DNA from: Streptomyces sp. RPT161
Lineage (GTDB): Bacteria > Actinomycetota > Actinomycetes > Streptomycetales > Streptomycetaceae
Direction: 5' to 3'
DNA: 64,000 nucleotides
Assembly: GCF_027533845.1 (NCBI RefSeq)
Contig: NZ_JAPZVN010000007.1
Coordinates: forward strand, 62,001-126,000
In this document: positions 35,058-42,595 of the stretch, one piece after another
Layout of the letters: every line of letters begins with the position of its first letter
Position numbering within the stretch: position 1 is the first letter of the stretch
Position numbers and translations under genes: made by a program
Notes under the pieces: generated by a model
The model's database searches: none
What the model saw: the letters and a program-made list of their open reading frames with translations, nothing else
Told to the model about the DNA's origin: nothing

Positions 35058-36266
35058 TCACACGTACCGCTGGAGCTCCCGGCGCGCCAGCGACCTCTTG
35101 TGCACCTCGTCCGGCCCGTCGGCCAGCCGCAACGTCCGCGCCGCGGCCCACAGTTCCGCCAGCGGAAAGTCCTGGCTGACCCCGGCCGCCCCATGTACCT
35201 GGATCGCCCGGTCCACGATCCGCTGCACGGCCGCCGGAGTTGCGATCTTGATCGCCTGGATCTCGGTGTGGGCCCCACGGTTGCCCACCGTGTCCATCAG
35301 CCACGCCGTCTTCAGCACCAGGAGCCGCAACTGCTCGATCTCCACCCGCGCTTCGGCGATCCACTCCCGTACCACGCCCTGCGCGGCGATCGGCTTGCCG
35401 AAGGCGGACCGGGCCACGGCGCGGCGGCACATCAACTCGACCGCCCGCTCGGCCATCCCGATCAGCCGCATGCAGTGGTGGATCCGGCCGGGGCCGAGCC
35501 GGGCCTGGGCGATGGCGAAGCCGCCGCCCTCCTCGCCGATCAGGTTCGTCACCGGTACGCGCACATCCTGGAAGACCACCTCGGCGTGGCCGCCGTGGTC
35601 ACCGTCGTCGTAGCCGAACACCCGCATTCCGCGCCGTACCTCGACACCGGGTGTGTCCCGTGGCACCAGGACCATGCTCTGCTGGCGGTGCCGGTCCGCC
35701 GACGGATCGGTCTTGCCCATGACGATGAAGATCCGGCAGTTGGGGTTCATCGCCCCGGAGATGTACCACTTGCGGCCGTTGATGACGTACTCGTCACCGA
35801 CACGCTCGATCCGGGTTTCGATGTTCGTCGCGTCAGAAGAGGCGACATCCGGCTCGGTCATCGCGAACGCCGAACGGATCTCGCCCGCGAGCAGCGGTTC
35901 CAGCCACGCCTTGCGCTGCTCCTCGGTGCCGAACTCGTTCAGCACCTCCATGTTGCCGGTGTCGGGGGCGGCGCAGTTGAGGGCGGGAGGCGCCAAGTGC
36001 GGGCTGCGGCCGGTGATTTCGGCGAGCGGCGCGTACTGGAGGTTGGTCAGTCCGCCGCCGCTCTCGCCCGGCAGGAACAGGTTCCACAGGCCGCGCTCAC
36101 GGGCCTCGGCCTTCAGCTCCGCCACCACCGGAGGCGGGGACCAGGGGTCGTCCGCCTCGGCGCGCTGCCGGGCGAAGACCGGTTCCGCCGGGTAGACGAA
36201 CTCGTCCATGAAGGCCAGCAGTCGCCGCCGCAACTCCTCGGTGCGCGCGTCGTATCCGAAGTCCAT
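35058..36266 (-). CDS. ACAD10/11-like acyl-CoA dehydrogenase
   Basis: 402 residues. Full acyl-CoA dehydrogenase fold, but its signatures match the dehydrogenase half of mammalian ACAD11/ACAD10 and bacterial LvaC as I know them: [82 protein letters not shown]. Where ordinary members have YEGT with the catalytic Glu, this one reads [14 protein letters not shown]11/LvaC convert a 4-phospho-acyl-CoA to the 3-hydroxy isomer through a dehydrogenation/elimination type reaction. It sits 5 bp after the kinase gene on the minus strand, in one operon. Confident on subfamily, inferred for substrate. Confidence 0.9.
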   Translation of the reverse strand: MDFGYDARTEELRRRLLAFMDEFVYPAEPVFARQRAEADDPWSPPPVVAELKAEARERGLWNLFLPGESGGGLTNLQYAPLAEITGRSPHLAPPALNCAAPDTGNMEVLNEFGTEEQRKAWLEPLLAGEIRSAFAMTEPDVASSDATNIETRIERVGDEYVINGRKWYISGAMNPNCRIFIVMGKTDPSADRHRQQSMVLVPRDTPGVEVRRGMRVFGYDDGDHGGHAEVVFQDVRVPVTNLIGEEGGGFAIAQARLGPGRIHHCMRLIGMAERAVELMCRRAVARSAFGKPIAAQGVVREWIAEARVEIEQLRLLVLKTAWLMDTVGNRGAHTEIQAIKIATPAAVQRIVDRAIQVHGAAGVSQDFPLAELWAAARTLRLADGPDEVHKRSLARRELQRYV

Positions 36267-36271
36267 GCCGT

Positions 36272-37300
36272 TCAGTCCTTCTCGCTGAGGATGGTGAGCC
36301 CACGGTCGATGAAGGCCGGGACCAGGGTGCCGATGCGGTCGAAGCCCGCGCCCACGGTCTGGCCGAGGGTGAAGCGGTAGTGGATGCCCTCCAGGATCAC
36401 CGCGAGCTTGAAGTAGGCGAACGCGGTGTACCAGGCGACCGCGGAGGCGTCCCGTCCGGAGCGCTCCGCGTAGCGGGCGACGAGTTCCGCGGGTTCGGGG
36501 TGGCCGGGGGCGCCGCTGGTGGTGGCGACCGGAGAGTCCTCGACCGGCAGCCGCTCGCTGTACATGACCAGCAGACCCAGGTCGGTGAGCGGATCGCCGA
36601 GGGTGGACATCTCCCAGTCGAGGACCGCGCGGATCCGGCCGTCCGGGCCGACCAGTACGTTGTCCAGCCGGTAGTCACCGTGCACCACGGTGGGCGCGCC
36701 GGAGGCCGGCAGCCGGGTGGCGAGCCCGTCCCGCAGCTCGTCGATGCCGGGCAGCTCCCGGTTGCGGGAGGCGGCGAGTTGCTTGTCCCAGCGGCGCAAC
36801 TGCCGTTCCAGGAAGCCTTCCGGGCGCCCGAAGTCCGACAGCCCGGCTCCGGCCGGATCCACGGCGTGCAGGTCCACCAGCGTGTCGACCAGGCCCAGCA
36901 CCACCTCGCGGGTGCGCTCGGGGCCGATCTGGGCGAGCTGCGCCGCGGTGCGGTACGGCGTTCCGTCGACGTGTTCCATCACGTAGAACGGCGCCCCGAG
37001 CACCGTCTCGTCCCGGCACAGCAGCAGTGGCCTCGGCACCGGTACCGGTGTGGGGTGCAGTCCGGTCAGTACGGTGAACTCGCGCCCCATGTCGTGCGCG
37101 GTGGCCAGCACGTGTCCGAGCGGCGGCCTGCGCACCACCCAGCGGGAGACGCCGTCGGTCACGGCGTAGGTGAGGTTCGAGCGACCGCCCTCTATCAGCC
37201 GCCCGGTGAGCGGTCCGGTGACGAGGCCCGGCCGCTCGCGGTCCACGTATGCGCGCAACCGCTCCAGATCCAGGCCGGGGGGATTGTCAGTCGTGGTCAT
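36272..37300 (-). CDS. APH-like phosphotransferase (ACAD11 kinase half / LvaA-like)
   Basis: 342 residues from ATG 37300. Aminoglycoside/choline-kinase fold: nucleotide region [15 protein letters not shown] with WVVRRPP, hinge FYVMEHVDG, catalytic loop HGDYRLDNV (His207, Asp209, Asn214) and metal-binding Asp228 in [12 protein letters not shown]. The last two motifs resemble the N-terminal kinase domain of mammalian ACAD10/11 and of LvaA, which phosphorylates the 4-hydroxyl of 4-hydroxyacyl-CoA. First gene of the operon with the ACAD11-like dehydrogenase (5-bp gap). Operator-like palindromes lie just upstream. No separate LvaB-like small subunit is visible. Confidence 0.9.
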   Translation of the reverse strand: MTTTDNPPGLDLERLRAYVDRERPGLVTGPLTGRLIEGGRSNLTYAVTDGVSRWVVRRPPLGHVLATAHDMGREFTVLTGLHPTPVPVPRPLLLCRDETVLGAPFYVMEHVDGTPYRTAAQLAQIGPERTREVVLGLVDTLVDLHAVDPAGAGLSDFGRPEGFLERQLRRWDKQLAASRNRELPGIDELRDGLATRLPASGAPTVVHGDYRLDNVLVGPDGRIRAVLDWEMSTLGDPLTDLGLLVMYSERLPVEDSPVATTSGAPGHPEPAELVARYAERSGRDASAVAWYTAFAYFKLAVILEGIHYRFTLGQTVGAGFDRIGTLVPAFIDRGLTILSEKD

Positions 37301-37308
37301 CCGGCCAT

Positions 37309-37328
37309 CATGCCGACCAGTCGGTATG
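37309..37328. promoter_or_regulatory. Candidate TetR operator before kinase/dehydrogenase operon
   Basis: CATGCCGACCAGTCGGTATG, 20-bp palindrome with most positions paired, 8 bp upstream of the kinase start. It is closely related to the site at 30764-30783 in front of the SDR/synthetase operon. Confidence 0.6.
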
Positions 37329-37361
37329 GCGTCCAGAGGGGATCGCCGTAAGGGCGGTGAA

Positions 37362-37375
37362 GAGAACGTGTTCTA
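37362..37375. promoter_or_regulatory. KstR-like motif in divergent kinase/SDR promoter
   Basis: GAGAACGTGTTCTA fits the published KstR-type consensus TnnAACnnGTTnnA at every fixed position except the first T. The core AGAAC-GT-GTTCT is symmetric. It lies 87 bp before the SDR start, separate from the 37309 site, so a second lipid-responsive TetR encoded elsewhere may act here. Confidence 0.45.
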
Positions 37376-37462
37376 AGTCTCGCGGGCATCCGCTACCTTC
37401 GTGCCGCGATCAAGATCGAGCCGATTGGGGTGGCCGGTATCCGGCCACAGGGAGGGAACGCG

Positions 37463-38227
37463 ATGAACCGATTCGACGGGCGGAAAGTGCTGGTCACCGG
37501 GGCGGGGTCAGGCATCGGGCAGGCGGCCGCGCTACGGCTGCTGGCCGAGGGGGCGACCCTGGCTGCCGCCGACATCAGCGAGGACGGCCTGAAGCGGACG
37601 GCGGAGCGCGCCGAGGCCGACGGGCTGGCGGCGCGACTGACCACCGTCGCGCTGGACATCGCCGACGAGGCGTCCGTCGAGCGGGTGGTCGGCGACGCGG
37701 TGTCCGGTCTGGGCGGCCTGGACGTCGTGGTCAACGCGGCCGGAATCCTGCGCAGTTCGCACACCCACCAGATGACGCTGGAGTTCTGGAACCGGATCAT
37801 CGGGGTCAACCTCACCGGCACCTTCCTGGTCACCCGCGCCGCACTGCCCGCCCTGCTGGACAGCGGCCGGGGCGTGGTCATCAACTTCAGTTCCACCTCC
37901 GCCTCGTTCGCGCACCCGTACATGGCCGCCTATGCGGCCAGCAAGGGCGGCATCCAGTCCTTCACCCACGCGCTGGCGCTGGAGTACAGCAAGCAGGGCC
38001 TGCGCGCGGCCTGTGTCGCGCCCGGCAGCATCCAGTCCGGCATGACCGCCGACCCCGGTCTGCCGGAGGACACCGACTGGAGCCTGCTGTCCAAGCTGCT
38101 CCCGGCGGTCGGCGAGGGCTTCGCGCCGCCGGAGACGGTGGCCTCGGTCGTCGCGATGCTGGCGTCCGACGACGGCGCCTTCATCACGGGCACCGAGATC
38201 AGGGTGGACGGCGGCACGCACATGTAA
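37463..38227 (+). CDS. Short-chain dehydrogenase/reductase (FabG-like)
   Basis: 254 residues from ATG 37463, with GGAGGGAA immediately upstream. Classical SDR: TGAGSGIGQA, AADISED after strand 2, VVNAAGIL, catalytic NFSSTSA and YAASKGG, and the C-terminal FITGTEIRVDGGTHM typical of FabG-like dehydrogenases. Divergent from the kinase/dehydrogenase operon and sharing its regulatory region, so it is likely part of the same pathway, for example oxidising the 3-hydroxyacyl-CoA made by the ACAD11-like enzyme or reducing a 4-keto precursor as LvaD does. Confidence 0.94.
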   Translation: MNRFDGRKVLVTGAGSGIGQAAALRLLAEGATLAAADISEDGLKRTAERAEADGLAARLTTVALDIADEASVERVVGDAVSGLGGLDVVVNAAGILRSSHTHQMTLEFWNRIIGVNLTGTFLVTRAALPALLDSGRGVVINFSSTSASFAHPYMAAYAASKGGIQSFTHALALEYSKQGLRAACVAPGSIQSGMTADPGLPEDTDWSLLSKLLPAVGEGFAPPETVASVVAMLASDDGAFITGTEIRVDGGTHM

Positions 38228-38270
38228 GGCGGTGCGGCACCGGGTGGAGGCGCGCATTAAGTGGGTGCCA

Positions 38271-38300
38271 TTGACGCCCACTTCGGGAGGCGCCTAGCCT
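38271..38300 (+). promoter_or_regulatory. Candidate sigma-70-type promoter, possibly leaderless mRNA
   Basis: TTGACG (38271-38276), 18-bp spacer, TAGCCT (38295-38300). The dehydratase ATG is at 38309, only 9 bp after the -10 box, which would leave almost no 5' leader; no ribosome site is visible before that ATG. Confidence 0.5.
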
Positions 38301-38308
38301 CTGGCTCT

Positions 38309-39640
38309 ATGGGTGAACGTCATTCACATATACAGACGGCTGTCGGGGGTACCTCGGCGCTCACCATCGCCGAGGTACGGCTGACCCCGGTGCTGATCGC
38401 CGATCCGCCGCTGCTGAACACCCAGGGCGTCCACCAGCCGTACACCCCGCGGTTGATCGTCGAGGTGGTCACGGCGAACGGCATCACAGGTGTCGGCGAG
38501 ACGTACGGCGACACCTGCTATCTGGACCTGGCACGTCCGCTGGCGGACGCCCTGCCCGGGCAGTCGGTCATGCATCTGAACGGCCTGTTCACCCTGGCCG
38601 AGACGGTGTGCGGCGAGCCGGAGGGGGTGTCCGACTCCGTCGACACCGGTGGGCTGCGCGGGGTGCGGACGGCCCACAAGTTGCGGCTGTCCGTTGTCTC
38701 CGGCTTCGAGGTCGCCTGCCTCGACGCCCTCGGCAAGGCGCTCGGCGTCCCCGTGCACGCCCTGCTCGGCGGGAAGGTCCGGGACCGGGTGGAGTACAGC
38801 GCCTACCTGTTCTACCGCTGGGCCGAACACCCGGTCAGCGGTGCGCCGTTGGACGACTGGGGCGCGGCGCTGGACCCGGAGGGGATCGTGGCCCAGGCCC
38901 GGCGCTTCGTACGGGACTTCGGCTTCGCCTCGTTCAAGCTCAAGGGCGGCGTCCTCCCGCCCGACGACGAGATCGCCGCCATCCGCGCGCTGGCCCGGGC
39001 GTTTCCCGGGCGTCCGCTGCGGCTGGACCCCAACGGCGCCTGGTCGGTGGAGACCTCGCGGTATGTCGCCGGTCAACTCGTCGGCACACTGGAGTACTTG
39101 GAGGACCCGACGAGCGGCACCGCCGGTATGGCGCGGGTGGCCCAGTCCGCGGGGATGCCGTTGGCCACGAACATGTGCGTGACGACGTTCGCCGAGATCC
39201 CCGAGGCGTTCACCAGGGGCGCCGTCCAGGTCGTGCTCTGCGACCACCACTACTGGGGCGGGCTGCGCCGGACCCGGGAACTGGCCGCCGGCTGCCGGAC
39301 GTTCGGAGTGGGCCTGTCCATGCACTCCAACACCCATCTGGGCATCAGCCTGGCCGCGATGACCCATGTCGCGGCCACTGTCCCCGGCCTCGGCTACGCC
39401 TGCGACTCGCACTACCCGTGGCAGACCGAGGACGTCATCACCGCCCGGCACACCTTCCACGGCGGCCGTCTCACCGTCAGCGACGCCCCCGGCCTGGGCG
39501 TGGCACTCGACCGCACCGCCCTGAAGGCCCTGCACCAGCGGTGGTTGGACGACGACGGCGCCCTGCGCGACCGCGACGACTCCGCCGCCATGCGCAAGGC
39601 CGACCCGGCCTGGACCACCCCCGCCGTACCTCGCTGGTAG
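38309..39640 (+). CDS. Sugar-acid dehydratase of the enolase superfamily (glucarate dehydratase-like)
   Basis: 443 residues from ATG 38309. Capping domain (VRLTPVLIADPPLLNTQGVH) then barrel: SFKLKGGVLPPDDE carries the KxK-type lysine, RLDPNGAWSVE the first metal Asp, EYLEDPTSG the second metal Glu, then LATNMCVTTF and SMHSNTHLGISLAA with the catalytic His. The TNMCVT and HSNTHLG motifs are those of glucarate dehydratases (GudD). The reaction dehydrates a hexarate to 5-keto-4-deoxyglucarate. It is convergent with gluconate uptake and phosphorylation genes, consistent with sugar-acid use. Specificity for glucarate is inferred. Confidence 0.87.
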   Translation: MGERHSHIQTAVGGTSALTIAEVRLTPVLIADPPLLNTQGVHQPYTPRLIVEVVTANGITGVGETYGDTCYLDLARPLADALPGQSVMHLNGLFTLAETVCGEPEGVSDSVDTGGLRGVRTAHKLRLSVVSGFEVACLDALGKALGVPVHALLGGKVRDRVEYSAYLFYRWAEHPVSGAPLDDWGAALDPEGIVAQARRFVRDFGFASFKLKGGVLPPDDEIAAIRALARAFPGRPLRLDPNGAWSVETSRYVAGQLVGTLEYLEDPTSGTAGMARVAQSAGMPLATNMCVTTFAEIPEAFTRGAVQVVLCDHHYWGGLRRTRELAAGCRTFGVGLSMHSNTHLGISLAAMTHVAATVPGLGYACDSHYPWQTEDVITARHTFHGGRLTVSDAPGLGVALDRTALKALHQRWLDDDGALRDRDDSAAMRKADPAWTTPAVPRW

Positions 39641-39672
39641 CCGGGGTGCGGGGCGACCGCCCCACACCCCGG
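39641..39672. terminator. Hairpin between dehydratase and gluconate permease genes
   Basis: Stem of 8 bp (CCGGGGTG/CACCCCGG), one mismatch, then 5 bp (GGGGC/GCCCC) with loop GACC. It sits between convergent gene ends and just after the dehydratase stop. Confidence 0.75.
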
Positions 39673-39676
39673 GGAG

Positions 39677-41077
39677 TCACAACACCACTGACAACGCCAG
39701 CACGAACACGATCGACACCACGGAGATCACCGTCTCCATCACCGACCAGGACTTCAGGGTCTGCGGGACGTCCATCCCGAAGTACCCCTTGACCAGCCAG
39801 AAGCCCGCGTCGTTCACATGGGAGAAGAACAGCGAACCGGCGCCCACCGCGAGCACCAGCAGTGCCGTGTGCGTCGTGCTCATCCCCGTGGCCAGTGGGG
39901 CGACCAGTCCGGCAGCCGAAATCGTGGCCACGGTCGCCGAGCCTGTGGCGACCCGGATCAGCAGCGCGATCAGCCACGCCAGCAGCAGCGGCGAAATGTG
40001 CCAGCCGTGCGACCAGTTGAGGATCATCTGGCCGATCCCGGCGTCGACCAGCACCTGCTTGAACCCGCCGCCCGCACCGACGATCAGCACGATGCCGGCG
40101 ATCGGGCCGAGCGACCGGTCAACGGTCGCGGAGATGCGCTCCTTGGAGAACCCGGCCGGGCGCGCCAGCGTGAACATGGCCAGCACCACCGCGGCCAGCA
40201 GGGCCACCAGCGGAGTGCCGATCACGTCGAAGATCCGGTAGACCAGGCTTCCCTGGTTCTTCACCAGCACGTCGACCAGCGCCTTGGCCAGCATCAGCAC
40301 CACCGGCAGCAGCATGGTGCACACCGTCGGCACGAATCCGGGCCGTCGCGCCAGGTCGTCGGAGGCCCGGGTGGGCGTCAGGTTCTCCGGCGGCGTGGCC
40401 TCGACCCACCGGTCGGCGATCCGCCCGAACAGCGGACCGGCGATGATCACCGTCGGGATCGCGACCAGCACGCCGAGCGCCAGCGTCGTACCCAGGTCCG
40501 CGTGGATCGCGGCAACCGCGGCCAGCGGCCCGGGGTGCGGTGGCACCAGACCGTGCATGACCGAAAGACCGGCCAGCGCCGGAATGCCCACCCGCATCAG
40601 CGACTGGTTGCCGCGCCGGGCGACCAGCAGCACGACGGGGATCAGCAGCACGATCCCCACCTCGAAGAACAGCGGCAGCCCGATCAGCGCCGCGATCAGC
40701 GTCATCGCCCACGGCAGCCGCCGCTCCCCGGTCCTGGCCAGGACGGTGTCGACGATCTGGTCGGCGCCGCCGGAGTCGGCCAGCAGCTTGCCCAGTATCG
40801 AGCCGAGCGCGATCAGCACACCGGTGCTCGCGACCGTCGCGCCGAGGCCGGTGGTGTAGCTGGTGATCGCCTTCGCCAGCGGTGCTCCGGCGACCACGCC
40901 GAGCACGCCGGAGCCGATGGTGAGCGCCAGGAAGGCGTGCATCTTCCAGCGGGTGATCAGCAGCACGATCACGGCGATGCCGGCCAGCGCGGCGATGCCG
41001 AGCTGGGTGTCACCTGCGCTGGTGATCGGCGGCGGGGCCGGGGTCGCGGCCAGCAGCTCGACGCTGAGTGCGGGCAT
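39677..41077 (-). CDS. gntP: GntP-family gluconate:H+ symporter
   Basis: 466 residues with about 12-14 membrane helices along the chain. Family features: IALGSILGKLLADSGGADQIVDT near 90 (first half of that string is the conserved GntP block), LSVMHGLVPPHPGPLAA near 175, and the terminal block with RVATGSATVATISAAGL and FFSHVNDAGFWLVKGYFG. It imports gluconate or a related aldonate with protons. Downstream of gluconokinase on the same strand (37-bp gap), giving an uptake-plus-phosphorylation operon controlled by the divergent GntR regulator. Confidence 0.94.
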   Translation of the reverse strand: MPALSVELLAATPAPPPITSAGDTQLGIAALAGIAVIVLLITRWKMHAFLALTIGSGVLGVVAGAPLAKAITSYTTGLGATVASTGVLIALGSILGKLLADSGGADQIVDTVLARTGERRLPWAMTLIAALIGLPLFFEVGIVLLIPVVLLVARRGNQSLMRVGIPALAGLSVMHGLVPPHPGPLAAVAAIHADLGTTLALGVLVAIPTVIIAGPLFGRIADRWVEATPPENLTPTRASDDLARRPGFVPTVCTMLLPVVLMLAKALVDVLVKNQGSLVYRIFDVIGTPLVALLAAVVLAMFTLARPAGFSKERISATVDRSLGPIAGIVLIVGAGGGFKQVLVDAGIGQMILNWSHGWHISPLLLAWLIALLIRVATGSATVATISAAGLVAPLATGMSTTHTALLVLAVGAGSLFFSHVNDAGFWLVKGYFGMDVPQTLKSWSVMETVISVVSIVFVLALSVVL

Positions 41078-41114
41078 GAGAACTCCGTAGGACGCGGGGA
41101 CGGGGAGGGTCGGG

Positions 41115-41609
41115 CTAGTCGGGCAGGGCGGCGAACGCCCGCTCGGCGATCTGTGCCGGGCCGCCGTCGATGGTGATCACGGCGCCGGCCTCGTCGGGCT
41201 CCAGCGGTTCCAGTGCTTCGAGTTGGGAGCGCAGCAGCCCGGCGGGCATGAAGTGCTCCATGCGCGCCGCGAGCCGCGAGGCGATCAACTCCGGTGGCCC
41301 GTCGAGGTGGACGAAGAAGAGGTCGGGCGCGGCGGCCCGCAGCCGGTCGCGGTAGCTGCGCTTGAGCGCCGAGCAGCTCACCACTCCGCCCTCGCGGCCG
41401 CGATCGGTGATCCAGGCGGCGATGGCGTCCAGCCAGGGCGCCCGATCGGCGTCGTCCAGCGGATGTCCGGCCGACATCTTGGCGATGTTGGCGGGCGGAT
41501 GGAAGTCATCCGCCTCGGCGTAGGGGACTCCCAGCCGTTCCGCGAGCAGTCCGCCCACGGTGGACTTGCCCGAACCGGACACCCCCATGACGACGACCAT
41601 GTGTGACAT
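41115..41609 (-). CDS. gntK: Gluconokinase
   Basis: 164 residues from ATG 41609 (AGGAAGAGG upstream; ATG 41600 also possible). P-loop kinase of the GntK/shikimate-kinase-like group: Walker A GVSGSGKST, gluconate-site ADDFHPPANIAKMSAGHPL, CSALKRSYRDRLR and the lid/ribose region LAARMEHFMPAGLLRSQLE. It phosphorylates gluconate to 6-phosphogluconate for the pentose phosphate pathway. First gene of the kinase/permease operon; divergent from the GntR regulator with an operator-like palindrome between them. Confidence 0.95.
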   Translation of the reverse strand: MSHMVVVMGVSGSGKSTVGGLLAERLGVPYAEADDFHPPANIAKMSAGHPLDDADRAPWLDAIAAWITDRGREGGVVSCSALKRSYRDRLRAAAPDLFFVHLDGPPELIASRLAARMEHFMPAGLLRSQLEALEPLEPDEAGAVITIDGGPAQIAERAFAALPD

Positions 41610-41653
41610 CCGCGTGAAACCTCTTCCTCTGAATGACGCGTTCAATAAACGCC

Positions 41654-41668
41654 ATAGGTACTACTTAT
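41654..41668. promoter_or_regulatory. Candidate GntR operator in gntK/gntR divergent promoter
   Basis: ATAGGTACTACTTAT, a 15-bp imperfect palindrome (12 of 15 positions self-complementary). Its opposite strand contains TAGTACC, the core of the published Corynebacterium GntR1/2 site TATGATAGTACCAAT. A second small dyad, TGAC-N6-GTCA, follows around 41680-41694. Confidence 0.5.
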
Positions 41669-41725
41669 TCAAGAGCCTGTGACATAAAAGTCATACGAGA
41701 GTGCTGACGGAATAAGCTGTCCCCC

Positions 41726-42442
41726 ATGCCTCAGCAGGAAGCCCGGCCGGGCGAAGGCGGTCTGCACGCCCGCGTACTGGCCGAACTCGGCCCAGCCATC
41801 GCCTCCGGGGAGTATCCGCCGGGCACCGTGCTGCGCATCGACGAACTGGAACAGCGCTACGGCGTCTCGCGCACCGTCGTCCGCGAGGCCGTCCGGGTCC
41901 TGGAGGCGATGCACCTGGTCGAGACCCGGCGCCGGGTGGGTATCACCGTGCGCCGCACCGAGGAGTGGAACGTCTTCGACCCCGCCGTCATCCGCTGGCG
42001 CCTCGCCGGACCCGACCGGCCGCGCCAACTGCGCTCACTGACCATGCTGCGCACCGCCGTGGAACCGGTCGCCGCCGGGCTCGCTGCCGTGGCCGCTGAC
42101 CCCGGCCAGTGCGGCAGCCTCACCGCGCTCGCCGCTGAGATGGCCGCCGCGGGCCGGGCCGGGGACCTGCGCGAGTACCTGGTGCACGACGTGGCCTTCC
42201 ATCGGGTGGTGCTTGAGGCATCCGGCAACGAGATGTTCGCCCGCCTCGGCGATGTGGTCGCCGAGGTGCTCACCGGCCGTACCGAGCACCATGTGATGTT
42301 CAGCGCCCCCGACCCGGCGGCCGTCACCCTGCACGTCCAGGTCGCCGAGGCGGTACGGGCCAGGGACGCCGAGGTCGCGGAGCGGCTGATGCGGGAGATC
42401 TGTGTCGGCGCACTGCGTGAACTGGACATCCTCGCGCCCTGA
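41726..42442 (+). CDS. GntR-family regulator, FadR subfamily (gluconate regulator)
   Basis: 238 residues from ATG 41726. Winged helix ~15-75 (PGTVLRIDELEQRYGVSRTV, LETRRRVGITVRR-type wing) followed by a C-terminal FCD all-helical ligand domain (~95-230), with RTAVEPVAAGLAAVAA and the metal/ligand residues in EYLVHDVAFHRVVLEASGN. Divergent from gntK, it is the natural repressor of gluconate uptake and phosphorylation, released by gluconate or 6-phosphogluconate. The likely operator is at 41654-41668. Confidence 0.92.
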   Translation: MPQQEARPGEGGLHARVLAELGPAIASGEYPPGTVLRIDELEQRYGVSRTVVREAVRVLEAMHLVETRRRVGITVRRTEEWNVFDPAVIRWRLAGPDRPRQLRSLTMLRTAVEPVAAGLAAVAADPGQCGSLTALAAEMAAAGRAGDLREYLVHDVAFHRVVLEASGNEMFARLGDVVAEVLTGRTEHHVMFSAPDPAAVTLHVQVAEAVRARDAEVAERLMREICVGALRELDILAP

Positions 42443-42483
42443 CAGCGCCCCAACGCGCCCCCGGTGCTGCCAGTAGCTCGTTA

Positions 42484-42500
42484 TTGCAGGTAATGTGCAG
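42484..42500. promoter_or_regulatory. Nur-box-like sequence before the nickel/cobalt transporter
   Basis: TTGCAG, five bases, GTGCAG. The Streptomyces nickel-responsive Nur box is tTGCaa-N5-ttGCAA; the spacing is exact and the TGCA cores are kept in both halves, but the outer bases are imperfect. It lies 96 bp before the transporter start, a plausible promoter position. Confidence 0.35.
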
Positions 42501-42595
42501 CAGCGATTCAATGTCGACAGCGCCCTGACGGCAGCCGAGCTGTGCAGGAGCCGCGCTCGCGCACCGTACGCACCGACGCACAGGGGGACCGACCC

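Noticed and set aside
37362-37375. Reading AGAACGTGTTCT as a LexA/SOS box
   Set aside because: The actinobacterial SOS box has four bases between GAAC and GTTC; here there are two. The KstR-type form fits better.
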